Shown: positions 31,421 through 41,999 of the stretch, one piece after another
Layout: each line of letters opens with the position of its first letter
Position numbering within the stretch: the stretch's first letter is position 1
NCBI GenBank assembly: GCA_023374045.1
Contig: CM041779.1
Location: 299,656,167 to 299,720,166, forward strand
Source of the DNA: Limonium bicolor
Lineage: Eukaryota > Streptophyta > Magnoliopsida > Caryophyllales > Plumbaginaceae
DNA length: 64,000 bases
Reading direction: 5' to 3'
Notes under the pieces: model-generated
The model's database searches: none
Told to the model about the DNA's origin: nothing
Seen by the model: the letters and a program-made list of their open reading frames with translations, nothing else
Translations under genes and position numbers: made by a program

Positions 31421-31990
31421 CCAAAACACCCCCTTAATTATCTGCTTTTGCTCATACTTTGTTGTTTTTTCTATAAGTGACCCGTGTTTGCACTCATAAA
31501 TATACACATCTTTTTGCTACTGTTTGAAAACAACACTATGCTACACTCATGAGCTGATACAGAACCGGTAGGGGCTTTAAAATTTTACTCTAAACCTTGC
31601 CCTTGATTTCGTGGCTGTTATGAATGGTATGTTTCTCGGTAGTTGATCAACATAATCTCCAAGTTATGATTCATTTTTTGCATCTGCTCATAACTACTTA
31701 AGTTAGGCCATATCTTAAGCAATTTTCACTACATGTTAACTTATTAGAGGGTTGATTTTGTTTGGCCTTTTCAAAGCCTTGATTAACAACAGTTTTAAAT
31801 TAAAGACTACAAGTCTATAAGACACTTGTTTATGCTGTAATCTGCTGCTATCTATACAATATACAAACTTGTTTATGCTGTAATCTGAATGCTTTATTTA
31901 GAACTTATCGACATATAGTGTACCATTAATCGTAGAACAGAGGGGTAATGTAAGCAGTAAGTAGAGCTGCAGAAAATAGGAAGATTAGGC
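31421..31990. other. Non-coding sequence right of the 190-bp array
   Basis: No gene seen. A partial direct repeat, CTTGTTTATGCTGTAATCTG, occurs at about 31825 and 31870. Confidence 0.4.
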
Positions 31991-32139
31991 AAAGACAAGC
32001 CAACAAAAAAGATTCTTACTTCTTCTTACGCTCGCTCACTGTCATGAAAGCAATACCGCACACTGCTGCATCCAAGTCATAGATCATAGAAATTTCATGT
32101 CATAAAATCAATAACCTATCACCAGCCAATCAATTAAAC

Positions 32140-32690
32140 AGAAAAGATGTAAGTTTGAGCATATATGTTCCTTGTTTACCATCACCAATCTTCTCAAATA
32201 ATAGTAACCACACAGATTAATTAAATAGAGGCGCAGATAACGAGAATAGAATGAGCACATATGTTCCTTGTTCTTGTTCGCCATCACCAGAGACAAGATG
32301 TAGGTTCGAGTATATTACCGACTTTAGGCCGTCTTCAATTTGGTGGTGATGGTCGAGTACAAGACTTCAGCCCATCTTGAGCTTGCTTTCAATCTGTCTT
32401 CAATCTGGTTGTGAGACATATACACACAAGAAGAAAATGAGTATATATGTTCCTTGTTTGCCATCGCAGAGAGATGTAAGGTCGAGTATATTACCGGTTC
32501 AGAATGCTACTTCAGGATGTCTTCAATCTGGTGGTCAGGGTTGAGTAAAAGACTTCAGTCCGTTTTCATCTTGCTGTCAATCTGTCTCCAATCTGATGGT
32601 GAGGCGCAGAAACACAAGAAGAGAATGAGATATGTTCCTTGTTTGCCTCGCTAGAGAGAAGATATAAGTTTGAGTATATTACCTATAGCG
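32140..32690. repeat. CACTA right subterminal repeats
   Basis: About four rough direct repeats of 150-180 bp. Each combines ATATGTTCCTTGTTTRCCATC with GAGTATATTACC and, in two, CTTCAATCTGGTGGT plus GACTTCAG. Copies start near 32160, 32255, 32440 and 32630. Tandem subterminal motifs next to an element end are typical of CACTA transposase-binding regions. The motif ATGTTCCTTGTTCGCC plus AGGCGCAGA is shared with the small CACTA at 51803-53153. Confidence 0.7.
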
Positions 32691-32879
32691 TCAGTAGTAT
32701 TATTGACCTATGGTGTTGAAGCTAATAACTCTGACTATGGGCGGCGGCCGAGGAGGCGGCAGAGGAGTCCAGTTGAAGATCGTTGAAAAGTTCCGGTAAC
32801 TTTCATCGCGCACGGGTGTTTTTGTGGGAGCGGGAGTCGAATAGAGAGATGCGAATGAAGAAGAAGATGATCTGGGGTT

Positions 32880-33006
32880 TTAGTAGGACTTTATACCACG
32901 GCTAGCCATAAACCGTGTTATAAAACTCTTAGACGAATGCAAAACGGCGTCGTAACGTTTTTTATCAGATTTATCAGATTTATAACACGGCTTCCGTTAG
33001 CCGTGT
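32880..33006. repeat. Palindromic terminal sequence of the CACTA element, cut by the gap
   Basis: ATACCACGGCTAGCC, AACCGTGTTATAAAA and TTATAACACGGCTTCC followed by GTTAGCCGTGT can pair with one another to form hairpins. Alternating inverted words of this type are found next to the termini of some plant CACTA families. The N run begins inside the last arm, so the CACTA end cannot be read. Confidence 0.6.
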
Positions 33007-33506
33007 NNNNNNNNNNNNNNNNNNNNNNNNNNNNNNNNNNNNNNNNNNNNNNNNNNNNNNNNNNNNNNNNNNNNNNNNNNNNNNNNNNNNNNNNNNNNNN
33101 NNNNNNNNNNNNNNNNNNNNNNNNNNNNNNNNNNNNNNNNNNNNNNNNNNNNNNNNNNNNNNNNNNNNNNNNNNNNNNNNNNNNNNNNNNNNNNNNNNNN
33201 NNNNNNNNNNNNNNNNNNNNNNNNNNNNNNNNNNNNNNNNNNNNNNNNNNNNNNNNNNNNNNNNNNNNNNNNNNNNNNNNNNNNNNNNNNNNNNNNNNNN
33301 NNNNNNNNNNNNNNNNNNNNNNNNNNNNNNNNNNNNNNNNNNNNNNNNNNNNNNNNNNNNNNNNNNNNNNNNNNNNNNNNNNNNNNNNNNNNNNNNNNNN
33401 NNNNNNNNNNNNNNNNNNNNNNNNNNNNNNNNNNNNNNNNNNNNNNNNNNNNNNNNNNNNNNNNNNNNNNNNNNNNNNNNNNNNNNNNNNNNNNNNNNNN
33501 NNNNNN
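33007..33506. other. Assembly gap (500 N)
   Basis: Exactly 500 N, a common placeholder length, so the real gap size is unknown. It hides the CACTA right end and the first ~2 kb of the LARD 5' LTR: the sequence after the gap corresponds to position 43960 in the 3' LTR, about 1960 bp inside it. Confidence 0.95.
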
Positions 33507-33929
33507 GTGGCAAAGAGGTATCAAATTGTTAGAAGAGCTAGGAAAGATTAGTGTACAAGAATTGGTAAAAAGAATGTTGGACTTGGGTATAGATGGTACA
33601 ATTGCTTGGGAATGAATTGGCATGGTAAGAGGAGGTGTTTGGGATGCTAGGAGTGACATTGGTGGAGGAAGTATTGGATGGTAGGAGTTGTAGTGAAATC
33701 TGTAGCATTAGAGAATGAAAAACTGTTATAGGTGTTGAGAGGAAGTGATGAAATTGTGTAAATTGGTTGATGGATTTAGTAATGAATTTGATGGATGGAC
33801 TAAGGTGAATTAGAGGATTTAATTAGTGCTTAAACATGTAGGAAACATGTGGAAATGAGTAGGAAAAGATTGGGCGTGGATTGAGTAGAGTTTGAAGTTC
33901 AAAATGAGCAATTAAAATAAGTACTGGGC

Positions 33930-34190
33930 TGGACCGACCCTAGGACCGACCCTAGCAGGGTCGGTCGACCCGAAAATTGCAATCTCGGAAGCTTCTGCAT
34001 CCGACCGACCCAGGGGACCGACCCTGACTGGGTCGGTCGAGTAGGAATTTTTGACGGGAATTGCTTCTGTAACGGACCGACCCAAGGACCGACCCTGGCT
34101 GGGTCGGTCGGGTTGGAATTTTCTGTAATTGGAGTCTCTGCAGCCGACCGACCCATGGGTCCGACCCAGGGTGGGTCGGTCGGGTCAAAA
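33930..34190. repeat. CCGACCGACCC/GGGTCGGTCG hairpin cluster, 5' LTR copy (4 units)
   Basis: Four units about 65 bp apart. Each has one or two ACCGACCC words, a short loop, then the inverse GGGTCGGTCG; AT-rich spacers lie between. Each unit can fold as a stem of about 9-11 bp. RCCGAC, the core of the plant dehydration/cold-response element, occurs about a dozen times counting both strands. An AT-rich TATATATATATGTATATG tract follows at 34226. Confidence 0.9.
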
Positions 34191-35079
34191 CTTACAAAAA
34201 AAAAAAACTAAAAGATTATGATTAGTATATATATATATGTATATGTATACCCACCTATACATATGAGCATATATATGTAAGTATACCATTGTTAAACAAT
34301 GAAGAGTAAGTAAATAAAACGTGAGTATAGGAATGTAAAGACTTAGTAAGTATGAGTTAGGAACGTAAGGATAATCGAATTAAATTAATGACAGTTAGAT
34401 TAATTATTCGATTGTATGTAAATCATAGGATTTGATTTGTGAACACCGGAGGAACGTTGGGATACAAGTACAACGGTGAAAGGTATGATTTCTTCATGCC
34501 CTGTATCCTAATCTGGTTACCCCGATTTGTGTGCTTATTTGACCACCTAATAAGATAAATGCATGAATCGGATTATATTGCACTTACTTGTGCTTGTTTA
34601 CATTGTTCTCATATTTGTCTTGAACAATAGTTCGTATAATTCATGAAATATATGAATGATGCTGATGTGTAATTGTACCTTGTAGTGTATTGTAATTGTA
34701 TTGTATTTGTAGGATGTATGTGTATACGTGTATTGTACTATTGTGGCTCGGATGTTGACTTGTGCTAATTCCTAACTATCTAACTCCTAACTTAAGTGAG
34801 TAAATTGGAATGAGTACAAGTCCGATATAGCTTCGGCCACGCGTGAGGATGCGGAGTCACAAGAGGTTGGCTGCAATTCCTGACTCTTAAACTGGTCCGC
34901 GGCCCAAATCCCTTAAATGGTAGCATCCCGGATTGGTGAGTCAAGTAAATCCCGGAGGTGGGACGGTGTAGTCCCAGGGCGGAGGTCCGACGACTTAACT
35001 TGAGTAGAGTAAGAGTAAGTAAGTATGGATCAGTAAGTATGAGTATGAGTATGTATGTGCATGAAGTAACGAGTAAAAG

Positions 35080-35935
35080 AGTAATCTCCACCCGATTAAC
35101 CCGGGTGGACCAATGAAGCTACAAGAATTGTATTATGTGATGTAATGAGTATGTGTATTTCGGAAGAGGTAAGTATGTATTGTTGGTTATATTGCCTGTA
35201 TGGACTGAAGTGTATGTATGTATGCCTGCGTAAGTACTGTTGTATTGTGTATAAGAGCATGCATGCATGTATGCTTGTATGAAAATGAACCGCATGTATT
35301 CGACCAAGTGATCCGTACCCTCACTAGTACGCGGGGTATGCGGTTATCATGCTCGGCGAAAGCTGACCCTGGGGGATTTTTTAGTGTGAGGTACCCGAAA
35401 CGAATACGGTCAAGGAAGGGACCGGAAGCACACCCTGGTATGTGAAGTAGGGTGTGAGGAACCAAGTGTTATGTTCACAGGTAGAATTGATAATAATAAT
35501 GCCGCGATATTGATGTAAGTATATATGTATATGATCCATGTAAGTAAGTATATGATAGTAATTGCTGTGTCAATACGTTAATATATAGATCTATAAAGAA
35601 GAGTATCTGACCAACCGATTGTGAATGGGTAGGACCTATGAAGTGATAACTAAGAATGATATTATGTGTATGTAATGAGTATGTAGTATTTGAGATAATG
35701 TGATTGAGATCGTGATGTATTGTATGTATCTTGCATTCATGTATGCTGATGTATATGTACTTAACTGTATATGTAGGCTGTATATAGAACATCGATCTGT
35801 ATGTGAATAAGTGATCATATACTCCTACTATACGCTTGGTACTCTATGCTCATGTAGCTGAAGCTACGCTATAACCTCGGGTTGATATTTTATCTTGCGT
35901 AGTCTATACCTGAAACTTTAATGACCCAATGGAAT
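35080..35935 (+). repeat. Diverged tandem duplication present only in the LARD 5' LTR
   Basis: 35080-35450 and 35450-35935 share an order of features: GTGAATGGGTAGGACC or CCCGGGTGGACC, AATGAAG, TATGTGTATGTAATGAGTATGT, a run of GTATGTAT words, TACGCGGGGTATGC or TACGCTTGGTACTC, and GTGTGAGGAACC. The second copy is absent from 45900-45930 in the 3' LTR. Confidence 0.6.
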
Positions 35936-36337
35936 ACCGGAAGCACATGCACCTGGTATTTGGAAGTAAGTAGCGTGTGAGGAACGGGTAGTAAGTAGCC
36001 TCTTAGTGAGTATGTATGAACTTTGAGAGATAGTACATTGTATAAGGATCCTATAAACTCGGTATGTAGATTATACGTATTGTACTTGGAGTACTGTATC
36101 GAACGGAGATTGTGGTAGCATCTGGTAAATGGAGAATGCATTGTAGATTTGTAGTACTCGGGATTCCGGTCCATCAGACCGATGCTGTATGTAGAATCAG
36201 TAGCCTTGTTAGTCACGTGGCTGACTAACGGCATTGTATCACCCATTGTATGTAAATATATATATCCGCTGCGTGTATCTGATACGTAAGGAGGTTGGAC
36301 GGTAAGCATGGTATTAATGGTAGGGGTGTCACAAAAG

Positions 36338-36349
36338 TGGTATCAGAGC
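36338..36349 (+). promoter_or_regulatory. LARD primer binding site (tRNA-Met type)
   Basis: TGGTATCAGAGC lies four bases after the LTR end. It is the standard plant primer site complementary to initiator tRNA-Met. Confidence 0.9.
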
Positions 36350-36370
36350 GAAGTATCGCTCTGATGACTG

Positions 36371-36418
36371 GAAATACCGAGCTTAGGAATACCGAGCTTA
36401 GGAATACCGAGTTAGGAA
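36371..36418. repeat. Short tandem repeat ATACCGAGCTTAGGA (3 copies)
   Basis: ATACCGAGCTTAGGA occurs three times in a row just after the primer site, the last copy missing the CT of GAGCTT. It lies in the leader of the LARD element. Confidence 0.9.
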
Positions 36419-37665
36419 TTAGAAGCTTAGGGCTAAGGGCTGAGTGTTAGCATTAGAGATATGCTAGTTAGGACTACCGGTGAGTACCGGATACCCACAA
36501 TACCAGTCCTGCCCGCCGCAAACCCCACTGTATAACTTGGGAAAGGACGCCAGAGAGAAGACAAGCTTCTCATACTCGGAAAAACCCGATCTGGCAGTTG
36601 TGAAACAATTGCACGGTAAACAAGAATCGACATATGGTAGATTCCAAGAATTTGAAGCCCCGGAGATGGATCCCGGTTGAACCACAACACCGCACTTAAT
36701 AGCGGTAGGAAGGGCACTCCAACCACGAGGAGGCCGCAACGTACAACAGCATGGGGCGACGTGCTTAGCAGTCGCGAGACCTAGCTAGTCAACCAACAGC
36801 GGAAAGAAGCACTAACCGTGCAACGGAATGAAAAAAGGAGCAGTAACGGAACCCGAGACACAAGTCTATGGGATGGTAACACTTGAATAATACCACCAAC
36901 GGTATACTAGCTGACTAAGGACATAGTCGGAGCGTTAACTCCAAAACTACGACGCCATAAGGTTGCAATACCTGGCCAACATAGCTCAGACAACTACAAG
37001 AACAACCATGAAATATAATCCAATAGGACTACAAGAGTAGTGCCTAAACAGGAAGGCTCAGTAACCACCACCGATGTGTGGGGACGAGCCACAAGGAACG
37101 ACACTAACAAATAGAACGGGAACCTCCAAGGAGTGGAGGAGTACTCAGATCTACGACAGCCATGTCTAGACCACCAAGAAGCTACCTAAAGGAGCGAGCA
37201 TACCAATTATAGATCAATAAGATCGAGGGAAACGTCAACGAGACTAACAAACACAAATGGAAACCATACCGAGATTGGCATAGGATTATCCAAAAACCAC
37301 CGATACCACGCACTTGCCAAGGCAAGTGCAGTAAAGACAGAGATATGTAAAGGAACACTAACACGTCACAAGTGCATAGTAATGTACGGTGACTGTAACG
37401 AGACAATCACAGGATCACACATCCTAACAACCAGACGTATGGAACCTTGGAAAGGCCTAACGGCCCGACCACTGTATTTAGAACATACCAGTCAGCGAGA
37501 GGCTAGACTTGGTCAAGACCTCAAACGTGGCTATGCCATAAGAGATTTCTTTTAACACCGAACCATTGTTTTAAAACCCAAAATTTTCTTTTCAAAACCA
37601 CAACCCTCTTTTAAAAACCTTGGATTTTAAAACCAAACCAACAACATTATGGTGAGTATCATAGG
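36419..37665 (+). other. LARD leader and internal region, no gene recognised
   Basis: All frames are closed by frequent stops. The base composition differs from the LTR, being richer in C and A on the plus strand. No gag domain recognised. Confidence 0.5.
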
Positions 37666-37967
37666 ATGATACAAGAGGAGTTGGCAACAGAATACTTCAC
37701 CTAGGCGTGTGACGAACACTACGAGTATACCCGTTACGGGATGTGGGACAACCGCACTCCGAAGGAGCTTGCGGGCCCGACATATAGTTGGGTAAGTGGT
37801 AACGTATCAATATGGTACCCCACGTATGTATACATGTAGTGTGCGACTCACGGGAAGTAGTCAACTCCGTTCTACGGACCGTGAGTGAGTTCAAACCAGA
37901 ACAGCTGGACACCTCAGACGATCAAGTATCAAGGGACTCAGAGAATCCATCTGAAGATGAGGAATAA
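37666..37967 (+). pseudogene. Possible relic of a small LARD internal ORF
   Basis: From ATG at 37666 the frame reads MIQEELATEYFT, a TAG, then DEHYEYTRYGMWDNRTPKEL and SWVSGNVSIWYPTYVYM before TAG. An overlapping frame continues from about 37812 and ends at TAA 37965-37967 with an acidic tail (KPEQLDTSDDQVSRDSENPS). The upstream leader (ACCAAACCAACAACATTATGG) looks like a plant translation context. The aromatic-rich and acidic composition is protein-like, but I recognise no family. It may be a decayed gag-like or orphan protein, or chance. A search against other copies of this family would decide. Confidence 0.3.
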
Positions 37968-40900
37968 GAACTAGGAAGTGCAAAGAGCACAGACTAATAG
38001 TATAGACATTGGATATGTTTCAAATAATCCAAGCAATTACCTGACAGCTGGATGGAATGCCCAGCCTAAACACATGAAGGCGAATGCCTAACGTGAACCT
38101 AACAATACTCAACAAACGGGGCGGAATTCCCAAGAGCAATCACAAGATTACTACGGAGCACAACCCATCATTGGAGAGGAATATAACCTAGCAAGCGTAA
38201 ACAGTCTACCCAAGAACGGGAGACGTCATAATCCAAAAGGGACGACTCAAGTACAATACCATAAGACGGTATAGAGGACAACACACGTTATAAACATTAG
38301 CCGGATGTAACGGCACAGCTACCAACACCCAGGAGCGATCCTTGAAGGGTGACTGCGTTAACAACAGTTGAACAAGCGTAATGATATGAGCACGGGAGCT
38401 AAAACGGACACTCGGTTAGGACACCGAAGGGATTTCACTTAACAGGAAATGCCCTAAAATACTGAGAGGCACCTATTAACACCGGATTGCCTAAAGGCCT
38501 CCTATGAACGGAAGCGTGATGTCACGACTTACCATGGAGCCCAATAATATCTCCAACCTACGACGGTATACATGGAGTGGAAACATGTATAAGCAGCTTG
38601 CAAGGGGCATAGCTTGCAGCAATACGGCTCAGAAGTCGTAAACTAAATACATTATATGAACTAAAACGGTTGCAAAACCCACACCATTGGTAACAAGACT
38701 TGCAAGAGGGATCGCCTCATATGACAAGAAATCAACAACTGGACCATAAATTCAAACCCAGCATCCTGAGTGGCTTGGAGTAATGGCCAACTCAATGTCA
38801 CTGTCACTAGAGCATCAGCCTAGTATACAGTTGACGGAGTTCTTAATTACCGCCATGCCTTCTGTAGCAATGGTAGCACAGAGGCATGAGAATCATGATA
38901 ATGCCAACATTGGCCTAGTCCACACTTGGACACCACGAGAAACCCAGGGAAGGCACCCCTCGTTAACCGAAGACCACCAATGCGGTGATGATGTGAAACC
39001 TTAGAAAAGGCTTCCACCTACTATAACAATAAAACCACGCAATAGATATTGCCAAAGAGTGATGGAGTAAGGAAATGAGATTTCCAAACCATTACGACTT
39101 AAAGGAGTAAGCATACTCCATATGCACCCAAACATATAGTGGACCATTGTGTAAACACCAACATAGCAAACCTTGTCATTAGATCTATGAGTGGAGACAA
39201 ACCCCTCAACAAGAACCTTCAATTGTCAGTGATAGAATACCCTTCAATTGGAGAACGGGACCAGAAAACCCTTGAAGTTTCGTGGGATGTCCTGGTAATA
39301 TACATACAAACAAAACTACACAGCTAGAGCCTAAACCACTGCTCAGCACCGAAAGGCAATAATTATCAAAGCAATTAATGTGAACACACATTGAACACCA
39401 TGAATGACCAACGCTCAAGAGAGCTAGTAACCCGATAAATTACTTCATCCATGGTCAACCAAGACACTTGGTAAATTGTGTCACAAATGATGATAGAATG
39501 GGAGGTAAGCTAACCTACACATGAAACCTAATTGGAAACAGAACATCTCCACAAAGGGAAGATGATAACGTGCAGTATTCTACGACAACCGTCATACACA
39601 CGAACACTAGGAACCTCCTAGTGTATTTACACCATAAGGAAATGGTGCCAACGACAATGGCAATGAGTGAAGACGAACTACCACAGTAACAGAAACAGTA
39701 AAGACAATGTTGTACAGTGAGTAAGAACACGGTGCGCAACAAGCGACCGCTATGAGGAAGTAACAGATAATGACACGGAGTATAAGTATGAAATGACAGA
39801 CAAAAATATTCTTTCCTATCACATAAGTGACTTACTGCCAAGCGTTTACGCCTCTGCACTCTGTATGACTGAGTGTTTTGGCATTGCACTTGTTCAGCTA
39901 ATGATCTAATGAGATGGTTAGGGATATAGAGAATGTAAACCGTAGTAAATCCTTCCTTTCACCACAAACACGGCATAAGCCAGTTAAGCAAGCTTAGCAA
40001 CAAACCGTGCGGCCTAAGGCCAAAGAAGCACGAAGAGTGTAACACACACTAACAGTCACAGATGTGAATTCCAATGGAATAAAAGGGGAAAGGAGATACA
40101 GGAAAGTCACTAGGACCGACGCATGGAAATGCAAGGTCATACAAGTAAAAAAACACTTGTACTGAACCAGGGAAACTGGTAGAATTCAGAAGCTAGTGAC
40201 ACCAGAGGAAGCACTACAACTAAGTAGTGACTTAACCTCGCCCGACAATAAGTCGAAGGAACTTAGTGAATAACCCTGGAAGCACGAATAGCATGTGCAG
40301 TAGATTACCAGAGAGCTGGTTAAAATCTTAAACTCATTGAGTTCGAACGCGGTAAGAGAATACCACACTGTTAGTACACCCTATTCCCATAACGAAGGGA
40401 TAAAAGGGGCGATGAGTAACATATTTGAAATAACCTAGGAGCAGTAAAGTACTAAGATTATCAGGGTCGCGCAGCAGAAGCTAGTGGGCCCTAGCTAGGA
40501 GATTAATGTACCTAGTGAGCATAATACAATGGCTATTAATGTCTTGAAGCCGATTAGGCTAGAATCAAATTAAATATGAGTTAAATAAACTCATATAGGA
40601 ACTCTTGGTGCAAAGACTAAACCGTTGGTATGGTTAAGACCCTTTGACCAGAGCATACTCTATAGTATACCGTAGTGAAGCTAAACGCTTCAGTTTGCCC
40701 AAACTGATTAAACCAATGTTTAACAATAATACATGGTAGATTACGTGGGCGTAATCCCTTTTAAGGGGGGTAGAGCGAAAATCGCTTAACGTAAGTTTTA
40801 TGAATAAAACACTTAAACCATAATGTGCATAGCACAAATGAGAACCAAATTGATGATTGATACTATGTTAAACAAACATAAGTACTCATTCACACTGTAA

Positions 40901-41986
40901 CTATGGTAATTAGGCATTAGACATGCAAATACCATATGAGGAGTATACCCATCTTGTAACATCAATGTAAGAGTATTAGTAAAAGAAAAGTAATGAGTAG
41001 TGGACGGAGCTCCACAAGTATCGTAACCTTTGAAGAAGTAGTACGAAACGAACGAGGATAGTAGATGAATGAAGTTTATGAGTAGGAATCGTAAGTAAAA
41101 TATTTGAAACAATTGTAGTCAACTAAATCTTATAAAGGTAGTATTCCTTAGTTAGAATATAGGATATGATGGTGAGTAATGGATGGAAGTAGTGAAGGTG
41201 GATGAAATGAGCATTTAGGTATTGAACCTTGGAGTAAAACATTTGGGAAGTAGAGTGAGGATGATTGATGGATTGATTCCATCCTTTGGAGATGTATGAA
41301 TTCGTACATGACTAGAAGGAGCAAAAAGATAGAAAATGGAAAGAATTAAATTATTTGATTGTTGAAACTGATGTGGGAAGTCGAACTTGATCCTGATCAG
41401 ATCGAGGGAAACCGAACACAAATTGGGGTGGAAAGATAGTTCAACACTGATGCTGATCACATCAGGGTCGAATGATTCTGGAAGCTCCCCCTAAGTGGTC
41501 ACAAGAATCACATAGGATAGAAGTAATGAATATAAATTGGAATTTGGAGTTGTATGTTTTGGAAAAAAATTTTTAACTGGTAGTGGTGAGAGAATTTCTT
41601 TAGTATGAGAATGAGGATCTGCTAGAAGTGTGTACCGAAGAAGAGAGTAATGTAGTATGTTGTATCATTCCAAGGGCAGCAGGACATAAAGGAGTCCTGT
41701 GTCGGGACGACCTGAGTGCCTGCGGGATTGTAATGTGTATTGCATTGCTTGGGGATAGCTTTGCACTGTATGTATGTATAAGTTTTGTAATGAGGAGCCG
41801 ATGGTTGGTAGTAATATGGATTGGAGTAAGTATAGTACATTCGTATGGTATGGAATGTAGAGACCGTGAGTAATGGATTTGGGAATTGTAAGGAGGAAGA
41901 ATGTGTGACGTTTGGTATTAGACAGGTATGAATGAGTAAGTATAGTAATCCCGTAACATTGAACAACTTTGAGGACAAAGTTTCTT
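37968..41986 (+). other. LARD internal region, no gene recognised
   Basis: Only short open frames, without family features. The 3' two kilobases (about 39870-41986) are recognisably related, in reverse, to 57293-58432 plus 60346-61330. Examples are GGATTACGTCCACGTAATCTACCAT against ATGGTAGATTACGTGGGCGTAATCC (40733), and AATTTGTGTTCAGTTTCCC against GGGAAACCGAACACAAATT (41407). The non-coding internal domain is therefore kept between copies. Confidence 0.6.
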
Positions 41987-41998
41987 AAGGGGGGTAGA
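41987..41998 (+). promoter_or_regulatory. LARD polypurine tract
   Basis: AAGGGGGGTAGA ends one base before the 3' LTR start TGAAATACCCC at 42000. Confidence 0.85.
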
Positions 41999-41999
41999 T

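Larger units (their letters stand above)
1..33006 (-). mobile_element. Large CACTA (En/Spm-type) DNA transposon, decayed and interrupted
   Basis: The two genes expected of a plant CACTA element lie in order on the minus strand: a TNP2-type transposase (22747-19510), then a Transposase_24 plus Ulp1-protease gene (19417-2358). Repeats flank them: a roughly 190-bp tandem array at both sides and shorter subterminal motifs (for example the 11-mer AGTATATTACC, with a close variant at 2150). The right edge carries palindromic words around ACACGGCT/AGCCGTGT just before the N gap, as expected of a CACTA subterminal region, so the terminal CACTA bases are probably inside the gap. The left terminus is not seen and may lie before position 1. 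A full Athila (5318-19057) and a long LTR-like block (22785-28057) sit inside. Several stops and frameshifts mean the element is not autonomous now. Element identity is firm; its outer limits are inferred. Confidence 0.8.
33507..36333 (+). repeat. LARD 5' LTR (left part missing in the gap)
   Basis: Very similar to 43961-46288 of the 3' LTR through the GGGTCGGTCG cluster, the tatatatgtata tract, the CCGCGGCCCAAATCCCTTAAATGG block and the final GGAGGTTGGACGGTAAGCATGG. It carries about 490 bp that the 3' LTR lacks (about 35450-35935), which looks like a diverged copy of the preceding 35080-35450. Confidence 0.85.

Noticed and set aside
32937..33659. Open frames of 177-220 residues spanning the gap
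   Set aside because: Mostly unknown residues from the N run; not evidence of a protein.
33899..34188. Open frames with RPTQPGSV-like repeats on the minus strand (also 44349-44639, 49328-49543)
   Set aside because: Translation of the GGGTCGGTCG hairpin clusters; the same in all frames and tied to LTRs.
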